DNA from: Pseudonocardiales bacterium | Lineage (GTDB): Bacteria; Actinomycetota; Actinomycetes; Mycobacteriales; Jatrophihabitantaceae | Direction: 5' to 3' | Assembly: GCA_030840445.1 (NCBI GenBank) | Contig: JAVEEN010000191.1 | Span: 1-39,503 of the forward strand | DNA length: 39,503 nt | Shown here: positions 24,023 through 32,404 of the stretch, piece by piece | Position numbering within the stretch: position 1 is the stretch's first letter | Layout: every line of letters begins with the position of its first letter | Translations under genes and position numbers: made by a program | The notes under the pieces: model-generated | What the model saw: the letters and a program-made list of their open reading frames with translations, nothing else | Told to the model about the DNA's origin: nothing | Databases searched by the model: none

Positions 24023-25153
24023 TTGCTGAAGGTTCTCTTCGACGCAACCGCTGTGCCGGCCGATCGCGGTGGCGTAGGCCGCTACATCGACAGCCTGCTG
24101 CCTGCGCTCTCGGCCCTTTCCGACGCCCCCGAGCTGCAGGTGGTGTGCCGTCCCGAGGACGTCGGGCACTACAGCGATCTCACCCAGTCCGAGGCCGTCG
24201 CCGCGCCCGGCTGGACCGGACGCAGGCCCGCTCGGCTGGTCTGGGAACAGACCGGCCTGGCCTTGCTGGCCCGGCGTAGCGGTGCCGATGTCTTGCACAG
24301 CCCGCACTACACGATGCCGGTCGTCGCCGGCCTGCCGACCGTGGTCACACTGCACGATGCGACGTTCTTCTCCGATCCCGACCTGCACCTGCCCGCGAAG
24401 CGCTATTTCTTCCGATCGGCAACCAGGCACGCGGTGCGACGCGCGACCGAACTGATCGTGCCATCGGCGGCGACGCGGGACGAACTGCGCCGCCGCGTCT
24501 CGCCGCGGGCGGCCCGCGCCACAGTGGCCCACCTGGCCGTCGACCGAGATGTGTTTCACCCGCCGACAACCGACGAGGTAGCGAAGTTGCGCGCCGACCT
24601 CGGTCTGTCCGAACGGCCTTTCGTGGCATTTCTGGGCACCGTCGAACCCCGCAAGAACGTCGGAAATCTGATCCGAGGTTGGGTCGCGGCTTGTGCGGAT
24701 CGAGCCGATCCGCCGGCGCTCGTGCTGGCCGGCGGGCAGGGCTGGGACGAGAGCGTGGACGCCGCCGTCGCAGCGATACCCGCACACCTGAGACTGGTCC
24801 GGCCCGGTTACCTGCGCATCGAGGCGCTACGTGCACTGCTCGGGGGCTGCGAGCTGTTCGCCTACCCATCGCTCGGCGAGGGCTTCGGCCTGCCGGTGCT
24901 CGAGGCCATGTCCTGCGGTGCGGCCGTGCTGACCACTGACCGGCTGGCGCTGCCCGAGGTGGGCGGTGACGCGGTGGCCTACACCGCGATCGATGCGGCA
25001 TCGATCGGACGGGCGTTGGCCGGCCTGCTCGACGCCCCCGACCGCAGACGGCAGCTGGCCGAGCTGGGGCGGGTCCGGGCGGCCGAATTCAGCTGGGCGC
25101 AGGCGGCCGCCATCCATGCCGAGGTTTACCGGCGGGCGGCCCGGGGCCGATGA
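24023..25153 (+). CDS. Glycosyltransferase family 4
   Basis: This 376-residue GT-B enzyme has LKVLFDATAVPADRGGVGRY at the N-terminus, HSPHYTMP and TLHDATFFSDPDLH in the acceptor half. FLGTVEPRKNVGNLIRGW and LGEGFGLPVLEAMSCGAAVL (E-x7-E) lie in the donor half. The TTG start is supported by GGGAG 6 nt upstream and by the family N-terminus. Its stop overlaps the wbbL ATG as ATGA, so it is tied to the conserved wbbL/NDP-mannose pyrophosphorylase block. It is likely a mannosyl- or rhamnosyltransferase; which one cannot be read. Confidence 0.85.
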   Translation: MLKVLFDATAVPADRGGVGRYIDSLLPALSALSDAPELQVVCRPEDVGHYSDLTQSEAVAAPGWTGRRPARLVWEQTGLALLARRSGADVLHSPHYTMPVVAGLPTVVTLHDATFFSDPDLHLPAKRYFFRSATRHAVRRATELIVPSAATRDELRRRVSPRAARATVAHLAVDRDVFHPPTTDEVAKLRADLGLSERPFVAFLGTVEPRKNVGNLIRGWVAACADRADPPALVLAGGQGWDESVDAAVAAIPAHLRLVRPGYLRIEALRALLGGCELFAYPSLGEGFGLPVLEAMSCGAAVLTTDRLALPEVGGDAVAYTAIDAASIGRALAGLLDAPDRRRQLAELGRVRAAEFSWAQAAAIHAEVYRRAARGR

Positions 25154-26043
25154 GTGCCGCTGTGAATCCCAATGGGAGTTCCACTGTGCCTCCGGCGTCC
25201 GTCGCGGTCGTGACGGTGACCTATTCGCCGGGCCCCACTCTGGGCTCGTTCCTCGATTCCCTGCAGAAGGCCAGCGATCTCCCCGTTCCGGTGGTGCTGG
25301 CCGACAACGGCTCGCACGACGGTGCGCCGGAGGCCGCTACCGCCCGGGACAACGTGACCCTGCTGCGCACCGGTGCCAATCTCGGTTTCGGCCAGGCAGC
25401 CAACCGGGGCGTTGCCGCCACCGGGTCCGAATGGGTGGTCGTCGCCAACCCTGATGTGGTCTGGGCGCCCGGCTCGCTGGACGAGCTACTGGCGGCTGCG
25501 CAGCGCTGGCCCCGGGCCGGATCGTTGGGACCCTTGATCCGCACTGAAGCTGGTGAGCTGTATCCGTCGGCGAGAGCCCTGCCGTCACTGGGGCGGGGTA
25601 TCGGGCACGCCCTGCTCGGCTCGTGGTGGCCCAGTAACCCGTGGAGCGCCGCGTACCGCCGCGACAATGATGCTATCGCCGAACGTCCGGCAGGCTGGCT
25701 GTCCGGGTCGTGCCTGTTGATCAGGCGCGCCGCCTTCGACGCCGTCGGCGGCTTCGATCCGGCCTACTTCATGTACTTCGAGGACGTCGATCTCGGTGAC
25801 CGCCTGGGCCGGGCCGGCTGGCAGAACGTCTACGTGCCGTCGGCGGAGGTCGTTCATCTCGGTGGCCACTCGACGAGCAAGCGCCGCTCGGACATGCTGG
25901 CCGAGCATCATCGCAGTGCGTGGACCTATCTCGCCCGCCGCTATCCGGGACCGCGATGGGCGCCGATCCGCTGGTTGCTGTATGCCGGCCTGCAGTTACG
26001 GGCGAGGATCTTGAATGCCAAGGGCGGTCAGGGGAAGCGATGA
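25150..26043 (+). CDS. wbbL: Rhamnosyltransferase WbbL (GT2)
   Basis: WbbL transfers L-rhamnose from dTDP-rhamnose to GlcNAc-PP-polyprenol, building the linker that joins a polysaccharide to peptidoglycan. The 297-residue protein matches remembered mycobacterial WbbL (Rv3265c) along its length: VTYSPGPTLGSFL, VLADNGSHDG, TGANLGFGQAANRG, VVANPDVVWAPGSLDELL, AERPAGWLSGSCLLIRRAAF and YFMYFEDVDLGDRLGRAGW. Its ATG overlaps the GT4 stop, and its stop overlaps the next ATG, both as ATGA. The next gene is the NDP-mannose pyrophosphorylase, as in mycobacteria. It works with rmlB/rmlD and the LCP ligase. Confidence 0.9.
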   Translation: MSAAVNPNGSSTVPPASVAVVTVTYSPGPTLGSFLDSLQKASDLPVPVVLADNGSHDGAPEAATARDNVTLLRTGANLGFGQAANRGVAATGSEWVVVANPDVVWAPGSLDELLAAAQRWPRAGSLGPLIRTEAGELYPSARALPSLGRGIGHALLGSWWPSNPWSAAYRRDNDAIAERPAGWLSGSCLLIRRAAFDAVGGFDPAYFMYFEDVDLGDRLGRAGWQNVYVPSAEVVHLGGHSTSKRRSDMLAEHHRSAWTYLARRYPGPRWAPIRWLLYAGLQLRARILNAKGGQGKR

Positions 26044-27125
26044 CCATCGAGTCGAGCTCAGGGGTAGACGCGATCGTTCTGGTCGGCGGCCAAGGCACCC
26101 GGCTACGGCCGCTCACCCTGTCCGCGCCCAAGCCGATGCTGCCCACGGCGGGGGTGCCCTTCCTGACCCACCTGCTGTCGCGGATCAAGGCGGCCGGCAT
26201 CGATCACGTGGTGCTGGGAACCAGTTACCAGCCCGCCGTGTTCAGCGAGTACTTCGGCGACGGCTCGACGCTGGGCCTCGAGCTGGAATACGTGGTCGAG
26301 GACGAACCGCTCGGTACCGGCGGGGCGATCGGTAACGTACGCCACTTGCTCCGCGGTGACACCGCCATGATCTTCAATGGCGATGTGCTGTCCGGCTGTG
26401 ACCTCGTCGCGCTGTCCCAGCAACACCGCGACACCGCCGCCGATGTGACCCTGCACCTGACCAAGGTCGACGACCCGCGCGCGTACGGATGCGTCCCCAC
26501 TGATACCGACGGTCGGGTTACCGCGTTTCTGGAGAAGGACCCAGATCCGATCACCGACCAGATCAACGCCGGAACCTACGTGTTCAGTCGCAAGATCCTG
26601 GACTCCATACCGGCCCATCGGCCGGTCTCCGTCGAACGCGAGACCTTTCCCGAGCTGCTCGCGGCCGGCGCGAGGGTGTGCGGATTCATCGAGGCCAGTT
26701 ACTGGCGCGACCTGGGAAAGCCGTCGGACTTCGTTGCTGGATCCGCTGATCTGGTCCGTGGGATCGCGCCCAGTGCGGTTCTGGCCGGCAAAACCGGTGA
26801 ATTCTTGGTTCTGGACGGTGCCGAGGTCCACCCGAGCGCGGTGCTGATGGGCGGGACGGCAGTGGGAGTGGGTTGCGTGATCGGTGCGGGGGCGGTGGTC
26901 GACGGTTCGGTGCTGTTCGATGGCGCGCGGATTGCCGAAGGTGCGATGGTGACCTGCAGCGTCATCGGCGCCGGCGCGTCGGTCGGTGCCCGGACTGTGC
27001 TGAGTGACGTCGTGGTGGGGGACCGGGCCGCGCTCGGCGCTGGCATCGAGTTGCTCGCCGGCGCCCGGGTGTGGCCGGATATGGTGCTGGCCGACGGCTC
27101 GATCCGGTTCTCGGCGGACTCCTGA
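26040..27125 (+). CDS. Mannose-1-phosphate guanylyltransferase/NDP-sugar pyrophosphorylase
   Basis: This enzyme makes an NDP-sugar from a sugar 1-phosphate. The 361-residue protein has an N-terminal nucleotidyltransferase domain with LVGGQGTRLRPLTLSAPKPM (14-33), DEPLGTGGAIGN and FNGDVLSGCD. A C-terminal left-handed beta-helix (about 265-345) has hexapeptide-like repeats such as VGVGCVIGAGAVVDGSV. It corresponds to mycobacterial Rv3264c, which makes GDP-mannose (called manB there). A glucose-1-phosphate thymidylyltransferase is the alternative, but the phosphomannomutase and the probable manA downstream support mannose. It is translationally coupled to wbbL. Confidence 0.85.
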   Translation: MTIESSSGVDAIVLVGGQGTRLRPLTLSAPKPMLPTAGVPFLTHLLSRIKAAGIDHVVLGTSYQPAVFSEYFGDGSTLGLELEYVVEDEPLGTGGAIGNVRHLLRGDTAMIFNGDVLSGCDLVALSQQHRDTAADVTLHLTKVDDPRAYGCVPTDTDGRVTAFLEKDPDPITDQINAGTYVFSRKILDSIPAHRPVSVERETFPELLAAGARVCGFIEASYWRDLGKPSDFVAGSADLVRGIAPSAVLAGKTGEFLVLDGAEVHPSAVLMGGTAVGVGCVIGAGAVVDGSVLFDGARIAEGAMVTCSVIGAGASVGARTVLSDVVVGDRAALGAGIELLAGARVWPDMVLADGSIRFSADS

Positions 27126-27138
27126 GCGGCTGGCGGGG

Positions 27139-28077
27139 ATGCCTGATCAGCCGTCACCCCGAAGTCGCCGGATCCGGCTGGACCGTCCGACAGACCTGCC
27201 GCGCACCCTGGGGCTGTTACGTCGGGGGAGCGGCGATCCGACCATGCGGTCCGACGCCCGAGGCGGTTTCTGGCGCGCCACCCGTACGCCCGAGGGCGTC
27301 GGCACCCTGCAGTTGAGCGTGGCTGCCGGTGAGCTGCTCGCCCTAGCCTGGGGGCCGGGTGCAAGCTGGCTGCTCGATTCGGTGCCGGAGCTGATCGGAC
27401 AGTCCGATGACTGGTCCGAGCTGGATGTCTCGGGACATCCGGTGCTGCATTCGGTCCGCCGCCGGTTGCCGGGCTTGCGGTTGTGCCGCACCGGCCTGGT
27501 GCTCGACGCGCTGATCCCGGCTGTGCTCGAACAACGGGTCACCGGTGGCGAGGCGTGGCGGGCCTGGCGGATGCTGGTGCGAACCTTCGGCGCGCCGGCG
27601 CCCGGACCGGCGCAGCTGAAGCTCTGGGTGGCGCCGGCGCCGGACAGGCTACTGGAGGTGCCCAGCTGGGACTGGCATCGCTACGCCGTTGATGCCAAGC
27701 GGTACCGGACGATTCGCGCCGTCGCGACGGTGGCAAGCCGGCTGGAGGAGTCGGTTGCGATAGCTGCTGACGGGCAGTTCGATGTTGCGCTCCAGCGGCT
27801 GCAGGTGGTTCCGGGCGTCGGCGAGTGGACCGCAGCCGAGACGGCCCTGCGGGCCTTCGGTGACCCCGATGTGGTCAGCGTGGGCGACTTTCACCTCAAG
27901 AATCGGGTCGGCTATGCCCTGACCGGTGCCGCGCGAACCGATGACGCGACGATGTTGGAGCTCCTCGAACCCTGGCGCGGCCAGCGGGCCCGGGTGGTTC
28001 GGCTCATCGAATCGAGTGGTATGAGTCCGCCCAAGTACGGTCCGCGCTTCAGCCCGAACGATATCCGAGTCAGCTGA
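27139..28077 (+). CDS. AlkA-like DNA-3-methyladenine glycosylase (HhH-GPD)
   Basis: This is a base-excision repair glycosylase that removes alkylated purines. The 312-residue protein has the helix-hairpin-helix LQVVPGVGEWTAAE (221-234) followed by FGDPDVVSVGDFHLKN, with D250 in the position of the catalytic aspartate of AlkA. The N-terminal 110 residues are an AlkA-like beta region. No cysteine cluster for an iron-sulfur site is present. The ATG lies 13 bp after the NDP-sugar gene stop, so it is probably read from the wbbL operon, although its job is unrelated. Confidence 0.82.
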   Translation: MPDQPSPRSRRIRLDRPTDLPRTLGLLRRGSGDPTMRSDARGGFWRATRTPEGVGTLQLSVAAGELLALAWGPGASWLLDSVPELIGQSDDWSELDVSGHPVLHSVRRRLPGLRLCRTGLVLDALIPAVLEQRVTGGEAWRAWRMLVRTFGAPAPGPAQLKLWVAPAPDRLLEVPSWDWHRYAVDAKRYRTIRAVATVASRLEESVAIAADGQFDVALQRLQVVPGVGEWTAAETALRAFGDPDVVSVGDFHLKNRVGYALTGAARTDDATMLELLEPWRGQRARVVRLIESSGMSPPKYGPRFSPNDIRVS

Positions 28078-28117
28078 GCTGGTGGGCGCGCAGAGCTGCT
28101 GGGCCGGCGAGCTCGAC

Positions 28118-28978
28118 TCAGCCGAATGCGTCGAGTACGGCGTCGGACAGCGCTGGCCAGGCTTTGATCGACCACTCGTCGAAGTCGCGGTCGGCGAGTG
28201 CCACCAGGGCCAGGCCGACCTCCGGGTCGACCCAGAACATCGTGCCGCTGCGCCCGAAATGCCCATACGTCGCAGCGGAATTCTGTACCGAGGTCCAATG
28301 CGGGACCTTGTGGTCCCGGATCTCGAAGCCCAGGCCCCAGTCGTTGCTGTCCTGGCCGCCGTAGCCGGGCAGCACGCCCCGCAGCCCCGGGTACTGCACG
28401 CTTCGCAGCTCCTGCCGGATGCCGGGTGAGAGCAGGCCGCTGGTGCTGAGCAACTCGGTCAGCATCGCGATCAGATCGGTCACGGTGGACACACCGTCCT
28501 TGGCCGGGGAACCCTCCAGACGAGAGGACCGCATGCCGAGCGGGACGAAAACCGCCTCCTGCAGGTAGTTCTCGAAGCTCATGTCGGTCGCGCTCACCAG
28601 CATGTCTCCGAGCACGTCGAAGCCGGCGTTGGAATAGATGCGGCGGCTGCCGGGCTCGGCGGCTCGCCGCCGCCGTTCCGGGCTGAGGCCGGATGCGTGC
28701 GCGAGCAGGTGGCGCACGGTCGCACCGGGCAGCTCGGTGGCGAGGTCGCCGCCGTCGTCGGTACGGCCGGCGATGGGCGCGTCGAGGTCGATGGCCTGCT
28801 CCTCCGCCGCGACCAGGAGGGCCAGGGCGGCGAGCGGCTTGGTCACCGACGCAAGCTTGAACTGGTGCTCGAGATCGCCGGCCGTGGCCAATACGCCGGA
28901 TGGCCCGACCACGGCCGCCGCGGCGCGCTCGACCGGCCAAGACGCGAGCTGGGTCAGCGGATCACCGGCTGGACTCAC
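28118..28978 (-). CDS. Serine hydrolase, class C beta-lactamase-related
   Basis: This 286-residue protein has the penicillin-binding fold motifs SVTK (S44-K47), YSN (115-117) and a late HFG in YGHFGRSG in place of KTG. This is the pattern of class C beta-lactamase-like esterases and DD-peptidase relatives. There is no signal peptide, so it is probably a cytoplasmic esterase or amidase rather than a secreted lactamase. Its GTG overlaps the CofE-NUDIX stop as GTGA, tying it to the F420 operon. Its substrate is unknown. Confidence 0.8.
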   Translation of the reverse strand: MSPAGDPLTQLASWPVERAAAAVVGPSGVLATAGDLEHQFKLASVTKPLAALALLVAAEEQAIDLDAPIAGRTDDGGDLATELPGATVRHLLAHASGLSPERRRRAAEPGSRRIYSNAGFDVLGDMLVSATDMSFENYLQEAVFVPLGMRSSRLEGSPAKDGVSTVTDLIAMLTELLSTSGLLSPGIRQELRSVQYPGLRGVLPGYGGQDSNDWGLGFEIRDHKVPHWTSVQNSAATYGHFGRSGTMFWVDPEVGLALVALADRDFDEWSIKAWPALSDAVLDAFG

Positions 28979-30384
28979 AGGCTGCTCCGCGAAGCGGCCC
29001 GCCGGATCAGCTCCGGCAGCTCCGGGGCGATGTTGTCCGGCAGCGCGTCGAGGTCGAACCAGCGCAGGTCATCGGACTCGGCGCTGATGACCGGCTCCGC
29101 GCCCGGCGGTGTCCGTCCGACGAAACGTACATCGAAATGCCGAGTCGGGATACCGAGTGAACAGGTGATCGGATGGATGTCGAGGTCGACGGGGCTGGGA
29201 TCCAGCTGGATGCCTGCGATGCCGCTTTCTTCGAGGGCTTCACGTGCGGCGGCAGCGACTAGCGACGGATCGCTGTCCTCGCAGTGGCCGCCGAGTTGCA
29301 ACCAGGCACCGACTCGCGGGTGCAGGGTCAGCAACACCCGACGGCCCTCATGGTCGAGCAGGACGGTGCTCGCGGTCACGTGCCCCGGGGCGCAGGCCCG
29401 TCTGGTCGCGTCCGGGCGGGCTGCCAGTAAGGCGTAGAAGCCTTCCCGGACGGCCGCCTGGCCGGTACCGTCGCCGGCATCCAGGGCCATGGCGCTCAGG
29501 GTGGCCAGCACGTCGGCGTGCAGCCCGGCAACGCCGGTGCCGTCGCCGTCCGCGGCCTGCACCCGGCCGAGCGCCAGGGCCTCGGCCGTACCCATCCGGA
29601 ACAGATCATCACCGGAGCCGCGCAGCAGCGTGGTCGATCCCTTGCCATCGTCGGTGTAGGCGAGGCCACGGATCACGGCCACCGGGACGTGGGACAGCTT
29701 GCCCTTGATGAGATCGCCCGCTGCGGCCAGTTCGTCGGCGATCGCCACCTCGGTGACAGTGAGGACGTTGCCGTGCCGGTCGGTACTGCCGCGTTCGTCG
29801 ATCACCGCGGCGATGCCGGCGACTCCGATGGCGACGTCGGAGATACCGTGCCGCCACGGGCGCCCCATCGAGTCCGAGATAACCACCGCGACGTCGGCGC
29901 CGATGGTCTCGGCGATGCCGTCGCGCAGGGCCTGGGCGGATCGATCGGGATCCTCGGGCAGCAGGGCGATCTCATCCAGGCCGACGTTGGATGCGTCCAC
30001 CCCGGCCGCCGCCATGACCAGGCCATGCCTCGTTTCGGCGATGACCAGTGTTCCGCGGCGGGCCACGACTCGGACCGTCTCGTCCGCAATGGCCTGCGAG
30101 CGCAGAGCCTCTCGGGCAGCTGGATCGTCGGAAGGGGCCGGGATGAGCCGGCCCTCGGCCTTCGAGACGATCTTCGAGGTCACGACCAGGACGTCGCCGT
30201 CCTGCAGCCACGGGGCGTTGCCGGTTATCTCGGCGACGAGATCGGTGCCGGGGCGAAGCTCGCCGATGCCGGTGATCGGCAGGATCTCGATCCGGCTGGA
30301 CGGCGGCCCGATCGGCGGAGTCGGTGCTGGCTCCACAGCTGGCTCCACTGCCAGCTCGACTGCCGGCTCCAGGGGCGGCTTCAC
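28975..30384 (-). CDS. fbiB: F420-0:gamma-glutamyl ligase (CofE) fused to a NUDIX hydrolase
   Basis: CofE adds glutamate residues to coenzyme F420-0. The 469-residue protein has a short proline-rich repeat ([15 protein letters not shown], 7-21) and a CofE domain (about 31-275) with [10 protein letters not shown] (69-78), [12 protein letters not shown] (169-180) and [14 protein letters not shown] complete NUDIX domain follows (about 285-469), with Nudix box [20 protein letters not shown] (365-384) continuing EESGI. The box has one extra residue compared with the canonical form, as in a known actinobacterial NUDIX group. Mycobacterial FbiB instead has a C-terminal FMN nitroreductase domain that reduces dehydro-F420-0. 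The GTG start overlaps the fbiA stop as GTGA. Confidence 0.9.
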   Translation of the reverse strand: MKPPLEPAVELAVEPAVEPAPTPPIGPPSSRIEILPITGIGELRPGTDLVAEITGNAPWLQDGDVLVVTSKIVSKAEGRLIPAPSDDPAAREALRSQAIADETVRVVARRGTLVIAETRHGLVMAAAGVDASNVGLDEIALLPEDPDRSAQALRDGIAETIGADVAVVISDSMGRPWRHGISDVAIGVAGIAAVIDERGSTDRHGNVLTVTEVAIADELAAAGDLIKGKLSHVPVAVIRGLAYTDDGKGSTTLLRGSGDDLFRMGTAEALALGRVQAADGDGTGVAGLHADVLATLSAMALDAGDGTGQAAVREGFYALLAARPDATRRACAPGHVTASTVLLDHEGRRVLLTLHPRVGAWLQLGGHCEDSDPSLVAAAAREALEESGIAGIQLDPSPVDLDIHPITCSLGIPTRHFDVRFVGRTPPGAEPVISAESDDLRWFDLDALPDNIAPELPELIRRAASRSSL

Positions 30385-31337
30385 AGGCCGGCCACCTTCA
30401 GCGAATCCGCGACCATGCTGGCGGTGACCTCGACACTGGACATCAGCAGGTCCCGGGCGAGCACCGTGGCGCCGTCGAGTTCGGCGACGTCGCCGTCATG
30501 GATCAGCCAGCCGTCGAGGACGCCGTCGCCCTGGCGGGAACCATAGAAATGAGCCACCCCGTCGGCCGAGGTTTCGACGCCACGCACCGGCAGGCAGGCG
30601 TCGGCCATACCGCGTACCGGGGCGCCGCCGATGATCGGTGACAGGCCCACGACCGGCGCGGATGAGGCTCGCAACGCGTCGCGCACGCCCGCCACGTTGA
30701 GGATGGTGTCGACGGAGACGATCGGGTTGGACGGTGCCAGCAGGATCAGATCGGTGTCGGAGACCGCGTCCAGCACGCCGGCGGCGGGCCGCGCCGTGTC
30801 GAGGCCGACCTGCACGAAGGCATGCGCCGGCAGGCCGGCGCGATAGCGGACCCACCATTCCTGAAAGTGAATGGCCCGGCGCTGCCCGTCGATCTCGACC
30901 ACCACGTGCGTCTCGCACCGATCGTCGGTCATCGGGATCAGCCGGATACCGGGCTGCCAGCGTTGACACAGCGCCGCGGTGACATCGGAGAGCGGATAGC
31001 CGGCGTCGAGCATCTGGGTCCGCACCAGATGGGTGGCGACGTCGAGGTCCCCGAGGCCGAACCAGGTGGGCTCGGCACCGTACTCGGCCAGCGACTCCTT
31101 GATCCGCCAGGTCTCACCGGCCCGGCCCCAGCCGCGCTCGGAGTCGATGACCCCGCCCAGGGTGTACATCACGCTGTCCAGGTCGGGGCAGATCCGCAGG
31201 CCGTGCATCGTGACATCGTCGCCGGTGTTGACGATCGCAGTGACCTCGTCCGAGCGACCGTCCGAGGTGGCGAAGTGCCGGACGCCCTGGAGGAATTTCG
31301 CTCCGCCGACGCCGCCGGCCAACACAGTGATGCGCAC
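30381..31337 (-). CDS. fbiA: Phosphoenolpyruvate/2-phospholactate transferase (CofD)
   Basis: FbiA joins the phosphoenolpyruvyl (or phospholactyl) group to the deazaflavin FO, giving dehydro-F420-0 or F420-0. The 318-residue protein starts [19 protein letters not shown], followed by [53 protein letters not shown] and [15 protein letters not shown], all characteristic of CofD. GTG 31337 gives the family start; an in-frame TTG at 31343 would add two residues. Upstream of 31337 is either GAGG or a TAGGTT -10 hexamer 6 nt away. The gene lies 23 bp after the GPP34-like gene and overlaps the CofE-NUDIX start. Confidence 0.93.
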   Translation of the reverse strand: MRITVLAGGVGGAKFLQGVRHFATSDGRSDEVTAIVNTGDDVTMHGLRICPDLDSVMYTLGGVIDSERGWGRAGETWRIKESLAEYGAEPTWFGLGDLDVATHLVRTQMLDAGYPLSDVTAALCQRWQPGIRLIPMTDDRCETHVVVEIDGQRRAIHFQEWWVRYRAGLPAHAFVQVGLDTARPAAGVLDAVSDTDLILLAPSNPIVSVDTILNVAGVRDALRASSAPVVGLSPIIGGAPVRGMADACLPVRGVETSADGVAHFYGSRQGDGVLDGWLIHDGDVAELDGATVLARDLLMSSVEVTASMVADSLKVAGL

Positions 31338-31343
31338 CCTCAA

Positions 31344-31349
31344 AACCTA
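31344..31349 (-). promoter_or_regulatory. Possible -10 element before fbiA
   Basis: On the minus strand TAGGTT is followed by 6 nt (TTGAGG) and GTG 31337. It may drive a leaderless fbiA mRNA in addition to read-through from the upstream genes. The same bases can be read as a weak ribosome-binding region. Confidence 0.3.
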
Positions 31350-31360
31350 TGGCATGCCGG

Positions 31361-32041
31361 TCAGCCGGAAAGCAGCCGGGACCCGGCTCGCCGCCGCATG
31401 GCGATCAGCGCGGTACGGACCACCGTGCGCACCGCGTCCTGCTGGGTGTCCGCGCTGAGCCCGGCAGCCACCAGCAGCCGCGCCTCGGGAAGCAACCTAT
31501 CCATCCGCCGCAGCGCCAGCTTCGGACGTGGTCGGGCGCCCAGCAGACCGGCCCCGACAGCCAGCAAGGCGACGGTGGCGTCGAGGGTGCCGGGCCCGGC
31601 ACCGAGGATGGCTGGCGGCGAAGCTTGAGCCAGCGCCAGCAGTTCGGCCACCTGGACCGCCTGCGCCGAGGTCAGGTTTGGGTCGTTGTCGACGAAGACG
31701 CCGCGGGCCGCACCGGCCTGCCAGGCGCCGGTGCGCTGCAATTGGGCGCCGGCCGCATTGACGTCGGCGCCGACATGGGAGAACCACCGCTTCCACGGCA
31801 GCGCACCTCGGGCTGAGACCGCCCGGTGTACCGCGTCGGCCAGCTGGTCCCCGGTCTCGCTCGGGCCGATCGGAACCGGACGCTTGTCACCGGCCAGTCG
31901 CCCGTCGAGCAGCAGCTGAGCGAACAGGGCCGCGCGGATCGCGATGCCGGCGTGTCCTCGATGCCGCACCCGCCCCGCGGCGGGATCGAGCGACAGTCGG
32001 CAGATCGTGGCCCCCGGGGACTCCACAGCTGGGCTCGTCAC
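31361..32041 (-). CDS. GPP34 (GOLPH3/Vps74-like) family protein, putative
   Basis: The 226-residue, mostly helical protein has a start like ICRLSLDPAAGRVRHRGH followed by AIRAALFAQLLLDGRL, then WKRWFSHVGADVNAAGAQLQ, a pattern seen in bacterial GPP34 proteins. Eukaryotic members bind Golgi phosphoinositide and glycosyltransferases; the bacterial role is unknown. The open frame continues far upstream, but that part lies opposite fbiC and is a shadow. GTG 32041 overlaps the DUF4031 stop as GTGA and gives a sensible N-terminus. The family assignment is from pattern memory only. Confidence 0.6.
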   Translation of the reverse strand: MTSPAVESPGATICRLSLDPAAGRVRHRGHAGIAIRAALFAQLLLDGRLAGDKRPVPIGPSETGDQLADAVHRAVSARGALPWKRWFSHVGADVNAAGAQLQRTGAWQAGAARGVFVDNDPNLTSAQAVQVAELLALAQASPPAILGAGPGTLDATVALLAVGAGLLGARPRPKLALRRMDRLLPEARLLVAAGLSADTQQDAVRTVVRTALIAMRRRAGSRLLSG

Positions 32042-32313
32042 CGGCGCACCTCGGCCCGGCGTGCTCGGAGAAGCTCTCCGACGAAATGCATCTGAACCGG
32101 GAGCGCGCCCCGCGCGAGCGCGTCCGGCCGCAGATGAGCCGGAAGGTCGTAGTGCCAGCGCCAGGGGTGATCCTGGAAGAAGCGGCGAGGCATGCCCAGC
32201 GAGCCGGCCATGGCGTGCAGTTCTGCCGGGTCGTCGGCGAGCAGGTGACAGAAGTCGGTGTGGCGCAACCCTGCCGTGGGGTAACTGCGCACGGTGTCGA
32301 CGTAGCAAGTCAT
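32038..32313 (-). CDS. DUF4031 domain protein
   Basis: This 91-residue protein has the DUF4031 pattern: a short YVDTVR start, HTDFCHLLADDPAELHAMAG, a middle FQDHPWRWHYDLP, and a small C-terminal segment (GALPVQMHFVGELL). The family function is unknown. The ATG is at 32313, 91 bp from the divergent fbiC. The stop is coupled to the GPP34-like gene by a 4-bp overlap. It heads the minus-strand F420 operon. Confidence 0.75.
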   Translation of the reverse strand: MTCYVDTVRSYPTAGLRHTDFCHLLADDPAELHAMAGSLGMPRRFFQDHPWRWHYDLPAHLRPDALARGALPVQMHFVGELLRARRAEVRR

Positions 32314-32395
32314 CTCGATCAGTCAGGGTACGGCCCAGCAGATATCCGCCAGTGAGCCGAACGACAGCCCGTGTCAAACCGTCCGGGCCAACGCC

Positions 32396-32401
32396 TAGGC
32401 T
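32396..32401 (+). promoter_or_regulatory. -10 element of fbiC (leaderless)
   Basis: TAGGCT is followed by 6 nt and GTG 32408 (or 3 nt and ATG 32405). The spacing suggests that transcription starts at GTG 32408. The 91-bp divergent gap 32314-32404 holds nothing else recognised. Confidence 0.45.
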
Positions 32402-32404
32402 CGA

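Noticed and set aside
28093-28114. Possible terminator between AlkA and the serine hydrolase
   Set aside because: The stem is only 5 bp (GAGCT/AGCTC) with a 12-nt loop, too weak to list as a terminator.
27649-28266. A 205-codon minus-strand frame across the AlkA and hydrolase ends
   Set aside because: It overlaps two genes with clear motifs and shows no family features.
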